From: Salvelinus alpinus
Taxonomy: Eukaryota; Chordata; Actinopteri; Salmoniformes; Salmonidae
Assembly: GCF_045679555.1 (NCBI RefSeq)
Contig: NC_092091.1
Span: forward strand, 93,142,190-93,206,189
Length of the DNA: 64,000 nucleotides
Direction: 5' to 3'
Each line of letters begins with the position of its first letter. Positions within the stretch are counted from its first letter, which is position 1. Below the pieces are notes generated by a model. The model had not been told where the DNA came from. It searched no databases and saw only the letters and a program-made list of their open reading frames with translations. Shown here one piece after another: positions 1 to 13,800 of this stretch. The position numbers and the translations under genes were made by a program.

Positions 1-1856
1 TTGTCTGACTTACACAGGAGAGCAGTGGACCAGGCCTTGAAGAGTGAGAATGGACACCTGGACCTGTTCCTCCGCTTCCTTCTGGGTCTCTCACTGGAGT
101 CCAATCAGAATCTGTTACGAGGCCTTCTGACACAGACAGGAAGTACAACACAGACGAATGAGAAAACAGTCAGGTACCTTTCATACAAGATCGAGGAGGA
201 ATCCTCACCAGAAAGGATCATCAACTTGTTCCACTGTCTGAATGAACTTGGTGCCAACTCTCTAGTTGAAGACATGCAGACCTCCCTGCGATCAGGAACT
301 CTTTCAGAAACAAGACTAAAACCTGACCAATGTTCAGCCCTGGCCTACCTGTTACTGATGTCAGAGGAGGTGCTGGAGGAGTTTGACCTGAAGACATACA
401 ACACATATAAGGAAGGTTATCAGAGGTTGCTGCCGGTAGTGAAAACCTGCAAGAGAGCACTGTAAGTTCTGTTATTGAGTTGATGTTTACAGTATCATTA
501 TAATGAAGGATTTGTATATCTAACAGATTATCTCCTCTCTCCAGACTGTCTGGCTGTAACCTCACATATGAATCCTGTGAGACTCTGGCCTCAGCTCTGC
601 AGACACCAAACTCCCCCCTGAGAGAACTGGACCTCAGCAACAATGACCTGGAAGACAGAGGAGTGGAGCTGCTCTGTGTTGGACTAACCAGTCCATGCCG
701 CAACATACAGACACTAGTGTGAGCTAACTATCTTCAGTATCCACTGTCTTTATAGTGGTCATATATTTGTAGGAATTATGTGTTATGTTTTTAACATTAT
801 TTGAACATCTTGGTAAATATGCAGAAACATACATACGATGTGATAAATATATGAAACTAAGGTTAAATATCTTGAGTGAGTTAGTATGTTTTTAACATAG
901 TCTAATCATGTCCTTTTGTTATTGTCTTAATGCATCTTATTATTATTAAAGCTTTGCATATTTAACAGTGTATCGACATATCTCCTCTCTCCAGACTAGC
1001 TGGCTGTAAACTCACATATAAATCCTGTGAGACTCTGGCCTCAGCTCTGCAGACACCAAACTCCCCCCTGAGAGAACTGGACCTCAGCTACAATGACCTG
1101 AGAGACAGAGGAGTGGAGCTGCTCTGTGTTGGACTAACCAGTCCACTCTGCAACATACAGACACTAGTGTGAGTTAAATATCTTGACAATTAGTTATTAT
1201 GTGGATGTTTTAAACATGTGTTAATCATGTGCTCTTCTGCCCTCTAGTCTTGGTCAGTGTGGTCTGACAGAGGGTTGCTGTTCAAATCTTGCCTCAGTCC
1301 TGAGTTCACCCAACTCACAACTGAAACAACTGGAGCTGAGAGACAATGACCTGCAAGACTCAGGAGTTACACTGCTGTCTGCTGGACTGGAGGATCCAGA
1401 CTGTAAACTACACACAATGGGGTAAGTACAGCTGTTTCAGTCAGGTCTGTACTGAGCTGAGTTACACTGCTGTCTGCTGGACTGGAGGATCCAGACTGTA
1501 AACTACACACACTGGAGTAAGTACAGCTGTTTCAGTCAGGTTGGTACTGAGCTTAGTAAAACAAATAGTCTGAAAATCTGATGTTTCATCACAATGTTTG
1601 TGTCATGGACAAATGTATGGGTTTCCTACAAGATGATTGACACCAGTACACCAACCTAGACAGATGTTGTGTCTCTCTGTAGGCTGTCTGGCTGTCTGGT
1701 CACAGAGGAGGGCTGTGCTGCTCTGTCTTCAGCTCTGAGGTCAAACCCCTCCCACCTGAAAGAGCTGGACCTGAGCTACAATCACCCAGGAGACTCTGCA
1801 GGGGGACTGCTTTCATCTGCTCTGGTGGATCCCACATATAAACTGATGAAGCTGAA
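1..1856 (+). CDS. Gene A: end of NACHT exon plus four LRR exons
   Basis: The first 461 nt encode the segment after the NACHT/helical domains, starting right where gene B's pentapeptide array ends ([18 protein letters not shown]), so the window edge may lie next to a matching array in A. Four LRR exons follow, each exactly 174 nt (545-718, 995-1168, 1248-1421, 1683-1856), phase-compatible, each with the L-x-x-L-x-L pattern such as [11 protein letters not shown] and [14 protein letters not shown] units of this exon size are typical of vertebrate NLRs, where they help autoinhibition or ligand recognition. Exons two and three (545 and 995) are near copies of each other, whereas gene B has only one exon of this type, so A gained one LRR or B lost one. 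Confidence 0.85.
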
Positions 1857-4800
1857 GTAAGTCAGAATAGATGTCCTAATAGTGTGAGCAGCGGTTGTGT
1901 CATATGTAGTGTAGCAGGGTCAGTAACATGAGGGCATGATGGGAGGCTGCAAGCCCGACGCCGGCACACTTATGACAACATCCAGCTCAAGTGCAGGGCG
2001 CGAAATTCAAAATATATTTTTTAGAAATATTTAACTTTCACACATTAACAAGTCCAATACAGCATTTGAAAGATAAACATCTTGTGAATCCAGCCAACAT
2101 GTCCGATTTTTTAAATGTTTTACAGCGAAAACACCACGTATATTTATGTTAGCTCACCACCAAATAGAGAAAAGGACAGACATTTTTCACAGCAGAGGTA
2201 GCATGCACAAAGCCAGCCTAACTAACCAAGATCCAACCAAACTAACCAAGAAACAACTTCATCAGATGACAGTCCTATAACATGTTACACAATAAATCTA
2301 TGTTTTGTTCGAAAAATGTGCATATTTGAGGTATAAATCAGTTTTACATTGATGCTACCATCACAGCTACCGTCAGAAATAGCACCGAAGCAACCAGAGT
2401 AATTACAGACACCAACGTCAAATACCTAATACTCATCGTAAAACATTTCTGAAAAATACATGGTGTATAGTAAATGAAAGACAAAGATCTTGTGAATACA
2501 GCCAATATTTCCGATTTTTTTAAGTGTTTTACAGCGAAAACACAATATAGCGTTATATTAGCTTACTACAATAGCTAACACAAAACAACATTGATTCAAT
2601 GCAACCGGTAGCGATAGCACAGTTAGACAGATATATGAAATAGCATCCCAAACTGGGTCCTACTTTTGCTGATCTTCCATCAGAATGTTGTACAAGGGGT
2701 CCTTTGTCCAGAACCGTCTTTGTTTGGGTTTAGAACGACCTCTTTCCCTCTTGAATTAGCAAGCACACTAGCCAAGTGGCGCGAAGCTCTCCATCCTGAA
2801 CAAAAGCAGACAACGCAACACGCCTAACGTCCCGAATAAATTTCAATAATCTAATAAAACTATATTGAAAAAACATACTTTACGATGATATTGTAACATG
2901 TATCAAATAAAATCAAAGCCGGAGATAGTATTCGCCTATAACGACGGCTTTCCAGAAGGCGATTCCAGGTTCAACTTCGCACTTTCGAAAAAACAGAAAA
3001 TGGCGGACAACTTATTCCAAGAGGATTTATTCCACTTCAGACCAAGATAATCCATTCATTTCTTCTCTCATTTCCTCTTGACATCTAGGGGAAGGTGTAT
3101 GACGTGTATGTATACCAATACGTATCATGCCCATTTATAGGCAAGCCTTTGAACAGAGACCTCGATTTCAGAAATCTCACTTCCTGTCAGGAAGTGGGCT
3201 GCAGAAGGAGTTCTGTTTCACTCAGAGAAAAAATTCAAACGGTTTTAGAAACTAGAGCGTTTTCTATCCAATAGTAATAATAATATGCATATTGTACGAG
3301 CAAGAATTGAGTACTAGGCCGTTTGAAATGGGCACATTTTTCCAAGTTACTCAATACTGACCCTGCAGCCATAAGAAGTTAAGAGGAAGTTTACCCAGCA
3401 GGCTTAGCACTCCAACACAGCATACATCATCACCACATGAATACTCTTCTTCTGCATCTCTGATATCCTGTTGGAATTGTACTCCGTTCTGAATGCAGTA
3501 GGTAGGATAGAATACCTGTATGTCTCTAGTAATGAATTGTACTCCGTTCTGTATGCAGTAGGTAGGATAGAATACCTGCATGTCTCTAGTAATGAATTGT
3601 ACTCTGTTCTGTATGCAGTAGGTAGGATAGAATACCTGTATGTCTCTAGTAATGAATTTTACTCCGTTCTGTATGCAGTAGGTAGGATAGAATACCTGTA
3701 TGTCTCTAGTAATGAATTGTACTCCGTTCTGAATGCAGTAGTTAGGATAGAATACCTGTATGTCTCTAGTAATGAATTGTACTCTGTTCTGTATGCAGTA
3801 GGAAGGATAGAATACCTGTATGTCTCTAGTAATGAATTGTACTCTGTCCTGTATGCATTAGGTAGGATAGAATACCTGTATGTCTCTAGTAATGAATTGT
3901 ACTCCGTTCTGTATGCAGTAGGTAGGATAGAATACCTGTATGTCTCTAGTAATGAATTGTACTCTGTTCTGTATGCAGTAGGTAGGATAGAATACCTGTA
4001 TGTCTCTAGTAATGACCTTGGATAGTGCACCAGAACACAACAATATGGTTTAAATGTTGACTGCTTTATTAGGTCTTTGTCAGTCAATAACCTGTTTCTC
4101 CTACAGTGTGGATCATGGTGGAGAGTGCAGGCTGAAATCAGGGCTGAGGAAATGTAAGTCTCTTTAATCCTAATTAACTGCATATTCAGAACTATAGTAA
4201 CATAGTAACTAATCAATTCTTGTTCTGTTCCTACAAAACAGCATTTTATATGAAGATGTTGTTTGATTAACCTTTCTAGCCCCAGCGTTCCGCTAGCGGA
4301 ACTCCTCCCACATTCCACTGAAAAGGCAGAGCGCGAAATTCAAAAAATATTTTTTTTGAAATATTTAACTTTCACACATTAACAAGTCCAATACAGCAAA
4401 TGAAAGATACACATCTTGTGAATCCAGCCAACATGTCCGATTTTTTAAATGTTTTACAGGGAAAACACAATATATATTTATGTTAGCTCACCAACAAATA
4501 GAAAAAAGCACAGACATTTTTCACAGCACAGGTAGCATGCACAAAATCAACCAAACTAACCTAGAACAAACCAAAGAAACCAAGAAACAACTTAATCAGA
4601 TGACAGTCTTATAACATGTTATACAATAAATCTATGTTTTGTTCAAAAAATTTGCATATTTCAGATATAAATCATAGTTTACATTGCGGCTACAATCAGA
4701 AATTGCACCGAAAGCAGCCAGAATAATTACAGACACCAACGTGACATACCGAAATACTCATCATAAAACATTTCTGAAAAATACATGGTGTATAGCAAAT

Positions 4801-7800
4801 TAAAGACAAACATCTTGTGAATACAGCCAATATTTCTGATTTTTTAAGTGTTTTACAGCGAAAACACAATATAGCATTATATTAGCTTACTACAATGGCC
4901 TACCACACTACCGCATTCATTCATCAAGGCACGTTCGCGATAGCAATAGGCACGTTAGCGTTAGCGAATAAACCAGCAAAAGATATTAAATTTCACTAAC
5001 CTTCATAAACCTTCCTCAGATGACAGTCCTATAACATCAGGTTATACATACACTTATGTTTTGTTCGAAAATGTGCATATTTAGAGCTGAAATCCGTGGT
5101 TATACAACGTAGCATAACTTAGCATAACGTGCTAACGTAGCATATTTTTCCCAGAAAGTGCGGATATTTCTATTAGACTCTCACCTATTCTGACCAAATA
5201 GCTATTCATAAACATTACAAAAAAATACATGTTGTATAGGAAACGATAGATCCATTAGTTCTTAATGCAATCGCAGTGTTAGAATTCTAAAAATATCTTC
5301 ATTACGACATAAGACTTAGTTATGGTAAGGGAATAACCAAAACCTGAGCGCAAAGCTACTAGTACACAGTTCGACAGATATATGAAATAGCATCACAAAA
5401 TGGTTCCTACCTTTGCTGATCTTCCATCAGAATGTTGTACATGGGGTCCTTTGTCCAGAACCGTCGTTGCTTGGATTCAGAACGAACTCTTTCCCTCTTG
5501 AATTAGCAAGCACACTGGCCAATTGCTGCTAACCTCTCCTTCGTGAACAAACGCAAACGACGCAACACGCCTAATGTCCCGAATAAATTTCAATAGTCTA
5601 ATAAAACTATATTGAAAAAACATACTTTACGATGATATTGTGACATGTATCAAATAAAATCAAAGCCGGAGAGAGTATTCGCCCATAACGACAGCTTTCC
5701 AGTAGGCAATAACAGGTCCCAACACGCGCCCTGCAGAAACAGAAAATGGGGGACACGTTGTTCCAAGATGGTTTATTCAACGTCAGACAGAGATAATCAA
5801 CTCATTTTTCCTCTCACTTCCTCTTGACATCCGGGTGAAGCTGTATGACGTGCACGTATAGTCATACGTATCATGCCCATTTATAGGCAGTCACTTGAAC
5901 AGAACATAGATTTCAGACTTTCCACTTCCTGGTCACAAAGTGTGCTGCCAAATGAGTTCTGTTTTACCCACAGACAAAATTCAAACGGTTTTAGAAACTA
6001 GAGAGTGTTTTCTATCCAATAGTAATAATAATATGCATATTGTACGAGCAAGAATTGAGTACGAGGCCGTTTAAATTGGGCACGTTTTTCCCCAAAAGTG
6101 AAAACAGCACCCCCTGTCCTCATCAGGTTAAACTCTCCTTCTGTCTACAGATGCCTGTCATCTCACCCTGGACCCAAGTACAGCAAACCAATACCTGATA
6201 CTGTCTGAGGGGAACAGGAAGGTGACATTGGTGGAAGAGAAGCAGCATTATGAAGACCATCCAGACAGATTTGATTTTTCTCCCCAAGTTCTCTGCAGAG
6301 AAGGCTTATCTGGATGTCGTTATTACTGGGAGGTGGAGAGGCGTGGTACCGGGGCTTACATTGGTCTGGTGTACAAAGGAATGAAGAGGAAGGCAGGGGA
6401 GGATGACAGTAGGACTGGACACAATAGTAAGATTGGAGCCAATAGGAAGTCCTGGTGTTTAGTCTGCTCTGATAGCAGTTATCGCTTTTACCATGCTGGA
6501 GTCAGCAGATCCATCTCTCGTCGTGTTTGGAGGAGATCCCTCTCTGGTCCTGTTCCTAACAGAGTTGGAGTGTATCTGGACTGGCCAGCTGGTACTTTGT
6601 CCTTCTATAGTGTGTCCTCCTCTGGTACACTGGCACACCTTTACACAGAACACACCACATTCACTGAACCCCTCTATCCTGGGTTTGGGGTTATCTCCTC
6701 CTCCTCAGTGACCCTGTGTGAGATAGATGACCAACACATTCAGAGGTGAGTCATAGATATGTTTTATCATTTGTTTCCTCTGGAATCATTCCTACAATTA
6801 CATTAGTAGTAGTAGTGTGTTTTAATGTGTTCTGTTGGACCTACAGACAGTTAGATTAGTAGTAGTAGTAGTGTGTTTTAATGTGTTCTGTTGGACCTAC
6901 AGACAGTTAGATTAGTAGTAGTAGTGTGTTTTAATGTGTTCTGTTGGACCTACAGACAGTTAGATTAGTAGTAGTAGTGTGTTTTAATGTGTTCTGTTGG
7001 ACCTACAGACAGTTAGATTAGTAGTAGTGGTGTGTTTTAATGTGTTCTGTTGGACCTACAGACAGTTAGATTAGTAGTAGTAGTGTGTTTTAATGTGTTC
7101 TGTTGGACCTACAGACAGTTCGATTAGTAGTAGTGGTGTGTTTTAATGTGTTCTGTTGGACCTTCAGAAAGTTAGATTAGTAGTAGTGGTGTGTTTTAAT
7201 GTGTTCTGTTGGACCTACATACAGTTAGATTAGTAGTAGTGGTGTGTTTTAATGTGTTCTGTTGGACCTACAGACAGTTAGTTAGTGATACCTGGTGACT
7301 TCACATCTCTAGGGTGGTATGTAACTCATGATACCTGGTGACTTCACATCTGTAGGGGGGAATGTAACTCATGATACCTGGTGACTTCATCTCTAGGGGT
7401 TTATGTAAGTCATGATACCTAGTGACTTCACATCTCTAGGGGGGTATGTAACTCATGATACCTGGTGACTTCACATCTCTAGGGGGGTATGTAACTCATG
7501 ATACCTAGTGACTTCACATCTCTAGGGGGGAATGTAACTCATGATACCTGGTGACTTCACATCTCTAGGGGTTTATGTAAGTCATGATACCTGGTGACTT
7601 CACATCTCTAGGGGGGAATGTAACTCATGATACCTGGTGACTTCATCTCTAGGGGTTTATGTAAGTCATGATACCTGGTGACTTCACATCTCTAGGGGGG
7701 AATGTAACTCATGATACCTGGTGACTTCACATCTCTAGGGGTTTATGTAAGTCATGATACCTAGTGACTTCACATCTCTAGGGGGGTATGTAACTCATGC

Positions 7801-10800
7801 GTCGTCCGGGTTAGGGGAGGGTTTGGCCGGTGTAGGGTTAGGGTTAGTCCAGCGTCGTCCGGGTTAGGGGAGGGTTTGGCCGGTGTAGGGTTAGGGTTAG
7901 TCCAGCGTCGTCCGGGTTAGGGGGGGGTTTGGCCGGTGTAGGGTTAGGGTTAGTCCAGCATCGTCCGGGTTAGGGGGGGGTTTGGCCGGTGTAGGGTTAG
8001 GGTTAGTCCAGCGTCGTCCGGGTTAGGGGAGGGTTTGGCCGGTGTAGGGTTAGGGTTAGTCCAGCGTCGTCCGGGTTAGGGGAGGGTGTGGCCGGTGTAG
8101 GGTTAGGGTTAGTCCAGCGTCGTCCGGGTTTGGGGGGGGTTTGGCCGGCGTAGGGTTAGGGTTAGTCCAGCGTCGTCATTTAGGCAATGCACCCTACATA
8201 GGGAGCTGTCCTGTCACCCTTTATATACCCTTTGTACTGCTTATGAAGACTGTAAGTATGCTATATAAAGCCTTTATAAGTTGTATTTAGTTTAATCACA
8301 GTCTATCCTGCTTTACCAACACCAGAGACCATGGTGGAGAGAGTTGGATCAAGCCTGGACCTGAGAACACCAGAGACCATGGTGGAGAGTGTTGGATCAA
8401 GCCTGGACCTGAGAAATGTGAGTGTTTAAAGGTAGAGTCAGCGATATGACGTAGATGCACAAAGTAAACAGCGTAGTGGGTCAATTTCTACAACAACTAA
8501 GAGTGGTGGAGCACAAGGCTAAACTTCTCTGCTGTTTTGGTCCAGTGGCTACCACTCTGTAAGAGAGTGAAGAGAACCCTTGCACATGGGCAGATACTGT
8601 GTGAGAGAGAAGTCAGGCATCTTGCTCATCACAATATCTGTGGTGCTGCTCGTACAACATCATTTAGCTGACTCTACCTTTAAGATCTCATCCTAGGATC
8701 TACCAGAAATCAGACCCCAACATCTACAAAACATGGACCAGAACGATGTTGTTTCCTGCTTCCACAAACATTAATTAATATAACACTAATGTCAGATTAT
8801 GGTATGCTAATGAGTGTACATTCTGAGACTGTTGCTCACTGATATTCATTTTTATTACAAGTCTATTTAATAATTATTAATTCATTATTACATGAGATTG
8901 TCCATTTAAAATAACAACTACTTTTGACTTCAGGGATTCTTCAGAGCTGTAAGACTTGTGACGATAGTGAGGTAAGTCATAATGTCAATTCTTACTTTTA
9001 CATACCTGCAGGAGTCAGGCACAGTCTCAAAGCCAGGTGTGTACCAACCAACCATTCATACTGGGATATAGACAGTCCTGTGTTCTACTTTAGTAATATA
9101 AACACAGTCTCAAAGCCAGGTGTGTACTGACCAACCATTCATACTGGGATATAGACAGTCCTGTGTTCTGCTTGTAGGCATGCAGGATTTGACCTGTTGT
9201 CATATTTTGTCATTAGACAGTTTAATTGATAAATCACCAGGATTCCATGTAACATTGAATAAATACATTAGATTCGTTACTTTGGTTAATGGGCCAGTTT
9301 CCCAGACACAGATTAAGTCTAGTCCTGGACCTTATTAAAGAACTTTCAATTGAAACTTCCATTGAGCATGCTTTTTAGTCCAGCACTAGACTCAATCTGT
9401 GTCCAGGAAACAGGCCCCATATGTATTATTGACATGCTTGTCCTTGTTCAGGACTCCACACACTGGCTTCAGATTGAACCATTGACTTCCACTGTCCAGG
9501 AAGTGACAATGTTCAGGTAAAAAAACTACTTTTAACATTTCGTTCCACCTGCTAGTGTATTTCCCCATTACCTTTGGGAATAGTCTTCTAATCCAATCTC
9601 TCCATTTGATCATTGACCCTCTCTACCATATCTTGTTGTTGCCTCAGGCACAGGACACCCAAAGGGAGTTATGAGTGCACAGTGTCTGGGCTCCGCTGGC
9701 TGTGTGAGAGAGATGTCATTCTGAAGTATCACTTCAGGAACTGGGAACCCTACAGTCAACTTCTGAAAGACATGCAGTACACACAAGGTGGTCCATTGCT
9801 GGACATCACTATGGAGTTAGGTGAACTGGAGGAAGTTCATCTGCCACACTTTGTCTGTTTAGGTAAAACCATATAGAAATAGTATTCAGAAAGACATTTC
9901 CATGTAACTTGAGTTTCACTTCCTGAGTTAATGAATGAACTATTCTGGGAGTTTGAGTTTACTGTGATCTGGTACTGCATATTCTTTGTGTTTTAGTTGG
10001 ATGAATAGTACAATATTTGTCTTTCTGTCTACTTTTTATTGTGTTGTTCAGGGACCAACCCTTCCCTGAGGAATGAGATGAAGGTTCTTCATGTTGAGGA
10101 ACATGGAGTGTCTTTCGAGGAAGTACATGAGGTCACCAGATTCCATGCTAAGATTCTCCATCCCAAGTTCTCAGCTATCTCTCTGATACTGAGATTACTG
10201 TCTTGGAACATAGATGTCCACTGTGACGTGGTCCTCTATTTGGCAGTAAAAAGGTCAACAGTAATATCAAGGCTGTACCTGCTCCTCAGAAACTCCAGTC
10301 AGAAAGAGGTGAGGCACTATCATTGAAGTGACAACAGTATGTTGAAACTTACTCAATGAAAATTGATAGTTTGTTGAAAATCTCTAGATTACAAAGACAA
10401 CATGCAGCTCTGTGAGAAATCTATTTCTGTCTCATTCATTTGAAGAGCCAGTAGACGGCACTCTTCCCTCTGGTCGAAGGAGAACCCAATGCCCCGGGGC
10501 AGTGAAGGGGACATTGCCCTGTGTAGGGTGCTGTCTTTCAGATGGGACGTTAAACGGGTGTCCTCTCCATGGTCACTGAAGATCCCATGGCCCTTATCGT
10601 AAGAGTAGGGATGTTAACCGCGGTGTCCTGGCTAAATTCCCAATCTGGCCCTCATACCATCATGGCTACCTAATCATCCCCAGCTTCCAATTGGCTAATT
10701 TTCCCCCTCTCCTCTCCCCTGTAACTCTTCCCCAGGTCGTTGCTGTAAAAGAGAATCTCTTCTCAGTCAACTTACCTGGTACACCTTTAACATAATCTCC

Positions 10801-13800
10801 TGGTAAAATAGAGATAGTAAAACAGTAGTGTACACATTTGTTGTTGTTGACAAAAACGGATTGCTCATTGAACTGCATGTTGTGTGAATTACGAGAATAC
10901 ATTGTTCTTACTGACTACTACATTGATCATTTTGTAGGCTGTTCGGGAACGGGAGAAAGATCAGCTGTCCCAAGGATATAAAGAATTTCTCCTGCCAAGT
11001 CCAAACGGGCCCTTAAAGCTGAACAGTTCGTTTGCGTTCAAGAATCCCCGCTCCACTTCCATCAATCCAGAGGTGCAGTTTTATCAGGCTGAGGACATGA
11101 ATCTGTCATATTGTATATGAATAACTGTAATATCGTTCTTTTTCACTATTTCTCTCTCTGTCTGTTGTCTCAATCGTTGCACCATATGGCCTCCTACAGA
11201 AGATTCAGCTGTTACCTGCAGACATCACACCAAGCTGTTGTCAGATGATTATGGGAAACACAGGGGTTGACATTGAGATGGAGTTAATTGGGGATGATGA
11301 GAGGACAGTATGGAAATCAGTGGTATCAAAAGGTAAGAAATACTACACAATCATAAATGTCCTTTTCTAACAGATGCTATTAAAATGTTTTATGATATTT
11401 TCTCTTGTTTGTTTTTCAGATGTGTACAGCAACGATTCTCATCCAATATGTAAGTTTGTTTGTTGAGGTTTATAAAACGGGTTACAGAGCTAACATCTCT
11501 TCAAGTTATGATGAAGGACACTGATGAAGGTCTTCATGAGTCATGTTCAGTGGGGTGATGAAGGTCTTCATGAAACATGTTCAGTGTAGTGTAATGATAC
11601 AGAACATTCAGACAGAAATATAGAGCCTTTCAAATGTATCTGCATTACATGTTATTGTGTTACAAGGTGGGATTTAAAGGGATTTCATTGTCATTTCTAG
11701 TCAACAATCTACACAAAATACTCTAATGTCAAAGAATATATATATTTAGATTGATAGAAATTAAATACCTAAAATAGTTGTTCAATAAGTATTCAGCCCC
11801 CCGAGTTAATACTTTAAACACCTTTGATAAAATCCTAAATGTTCTCCCATCACAGACATTGAACTCTGTAACTGTTTTAAAATTCACCAATGTCCTGATG
11901 GTAACATCCCTGAGCAGTTTTTTTCCTGTCCTGCAACTCAGTTCAGAAGGACGACTGTATCTTTGATGTGTCTGGGTGGTTTAATAAGTAATGCACAGAA
12001 TAATTATTAACTTGACCATGCTTAAAGAGATATTAAATGTCATATTTTATTATTGTTACCCATCTACCAACCACTGCCCTTCTTTATGAGGCTTTCAGAA
12101 ACATCCCTGGTCTTTGTGTAAAGTTGAATCTGTGCTTGAAATGCGATACTTGACTGAGGGACCTTCCAGATGTAGTATCTATGGGGGACAGGTCCACTTT
12201 GACATTACAGAGTATTTTCAGAAGATTGTTGACAAAACATTACAATTAAATCCATGTTAATCCCACTATGTAACACAACAGAGAAATCCAAGGGGTATGA
12301 ACTCTTTTGCAAGGCTCTGTGTCAAGTTGTCTAGGTGTTATAATTATTTTAGCTCTGCCCAAACTTGAAAACGGCTTGCTCAACCCGTGAAGGATGCAAA
12401 GGGACAACTCAATTCCTTTTTAGTGTTTTATTATGGTTTTGATGCCATTTGTTGAATATGTTGAAACAGTTGATTTGTTGAATGACAGAGGAATAAGGAA
12501 TAGGAATAGGTTGATAACCTTAAACAGAGAATAAACATGCATTATTTTACACAATAAACAATGCATGACACAGCAACAAAGCATGGCTTTGAATAAAGTA
12601 AATGTTTAAACAATTTAATCTAGCACTTCAAGCATTTACTTCTGCAGTCCGAAAATGTCCACAAAAAAAAGAAGTCACCACTCCTACCAGAGTTAAACAT
12701 GTAAATTGTGCTAAGCACTGGATGGAACATAATAAATAATTCCAAACATTACATACCAGTTGCGTCTTTAGGGTTGAACAATGAGCTGTTTGTAAGTTGA
12801 GGACCCAAGCAAAGCTAAGCCCAAACATTTTTTACCCATGCTTATCTGCCAGGTGGGCATGTAAAAGTAGTCCCTCCAGAAATCCTGGCTCAATTTTTTA
12901 GTTCCACCCGTGTTTTGGGGTTATCTGCCCTCTTGAGGCCTGGAGTTCTTTAAAGGAAGAGCTGCCATTGTGCTCATGTTTTGAGTGTTCTGTTTTTTGA
13001 CGCAACACTCTGTATGTTATGTCGAATAGACAATCGTGTCAGCCAGGGTAGGCGTCAATTCCAAATAAGTCAGTCAATTCAGGAAGTAAACTGAAATTCC
13101 AATTCAATAACTGGAAAAGGGCATCTACTTTCAATGACTAATTGGAATAGAAATAAAATGGTTTAATTTTGACTGACTTGAATATGAATTGACTACAACC
13201 CTGAAGTCAGCTCTATACAAGAAATGACTATCAGAGGAATGATAACTGGAGAGACTGTTAGATGTAGAAACATCTGCTGTTCACCCTAAAGACATATTCA
13301 TTTAATTGACCCCCTTTCAGCATTAATACTCCTTGGGATTCCTGCTGAGGAGTTTCTGAAGAAACACAGGCCTGAACTCATTCAGCGAGCCAAAAACCCA
13401 AAGCCAATAGCAGATGTTCTGCGGTCAAAAGGCATGATTGGTGATGAAGAGTACTCCAGAATAACAGCTGAAACAACTGAACAGGAGCGAATGAGAGAAC
13501 TACTGAATGCAGTCCTCCCTAAAGGACCAGAAGTGATGGGAGCTTGTCTCAAAGCTCTCAGTGAACATGAACACCATCTTGTTAAGTACTTGAGTGACTC
13601 TAGGTAAGACTGTTTTCTTTTCTCCCTCCCTTGAATATGTGGAATGAGTACATTTAGGTCAAATAAAAACATAGCTACCCAGATCAAAGAGAAAGTATTT
13701 TTCAGAATGGAAGCATGTTTTTGTGTTGCTATCTGTAATAAATGTCTCTTGTTATAGTTCTATCATAGGACCATCATCACATCATTATCTCAGGTGTATC

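Noticed and set aside
3471-4318. ORFs of 184 and 219 residues across the 60-bp repeat
   Set aside because: Intronic minisatellite with a unit divisible by three; open on both strands, which is compositional.
6746-6749. TGA after B30.2 as the true end of the NLR genes
   Set aside because: Not excluded as an alternative, but the perfect donor, conserved in both genes, and the exact phase fit to the downstream exons favour splicing on to FIIND-CARD.
7799-8176. Telomere or telomere-adjacent sequence
   Set aside because: Only two TTAGGG per 53-bp unit, flanked on both sides by gene A introns.
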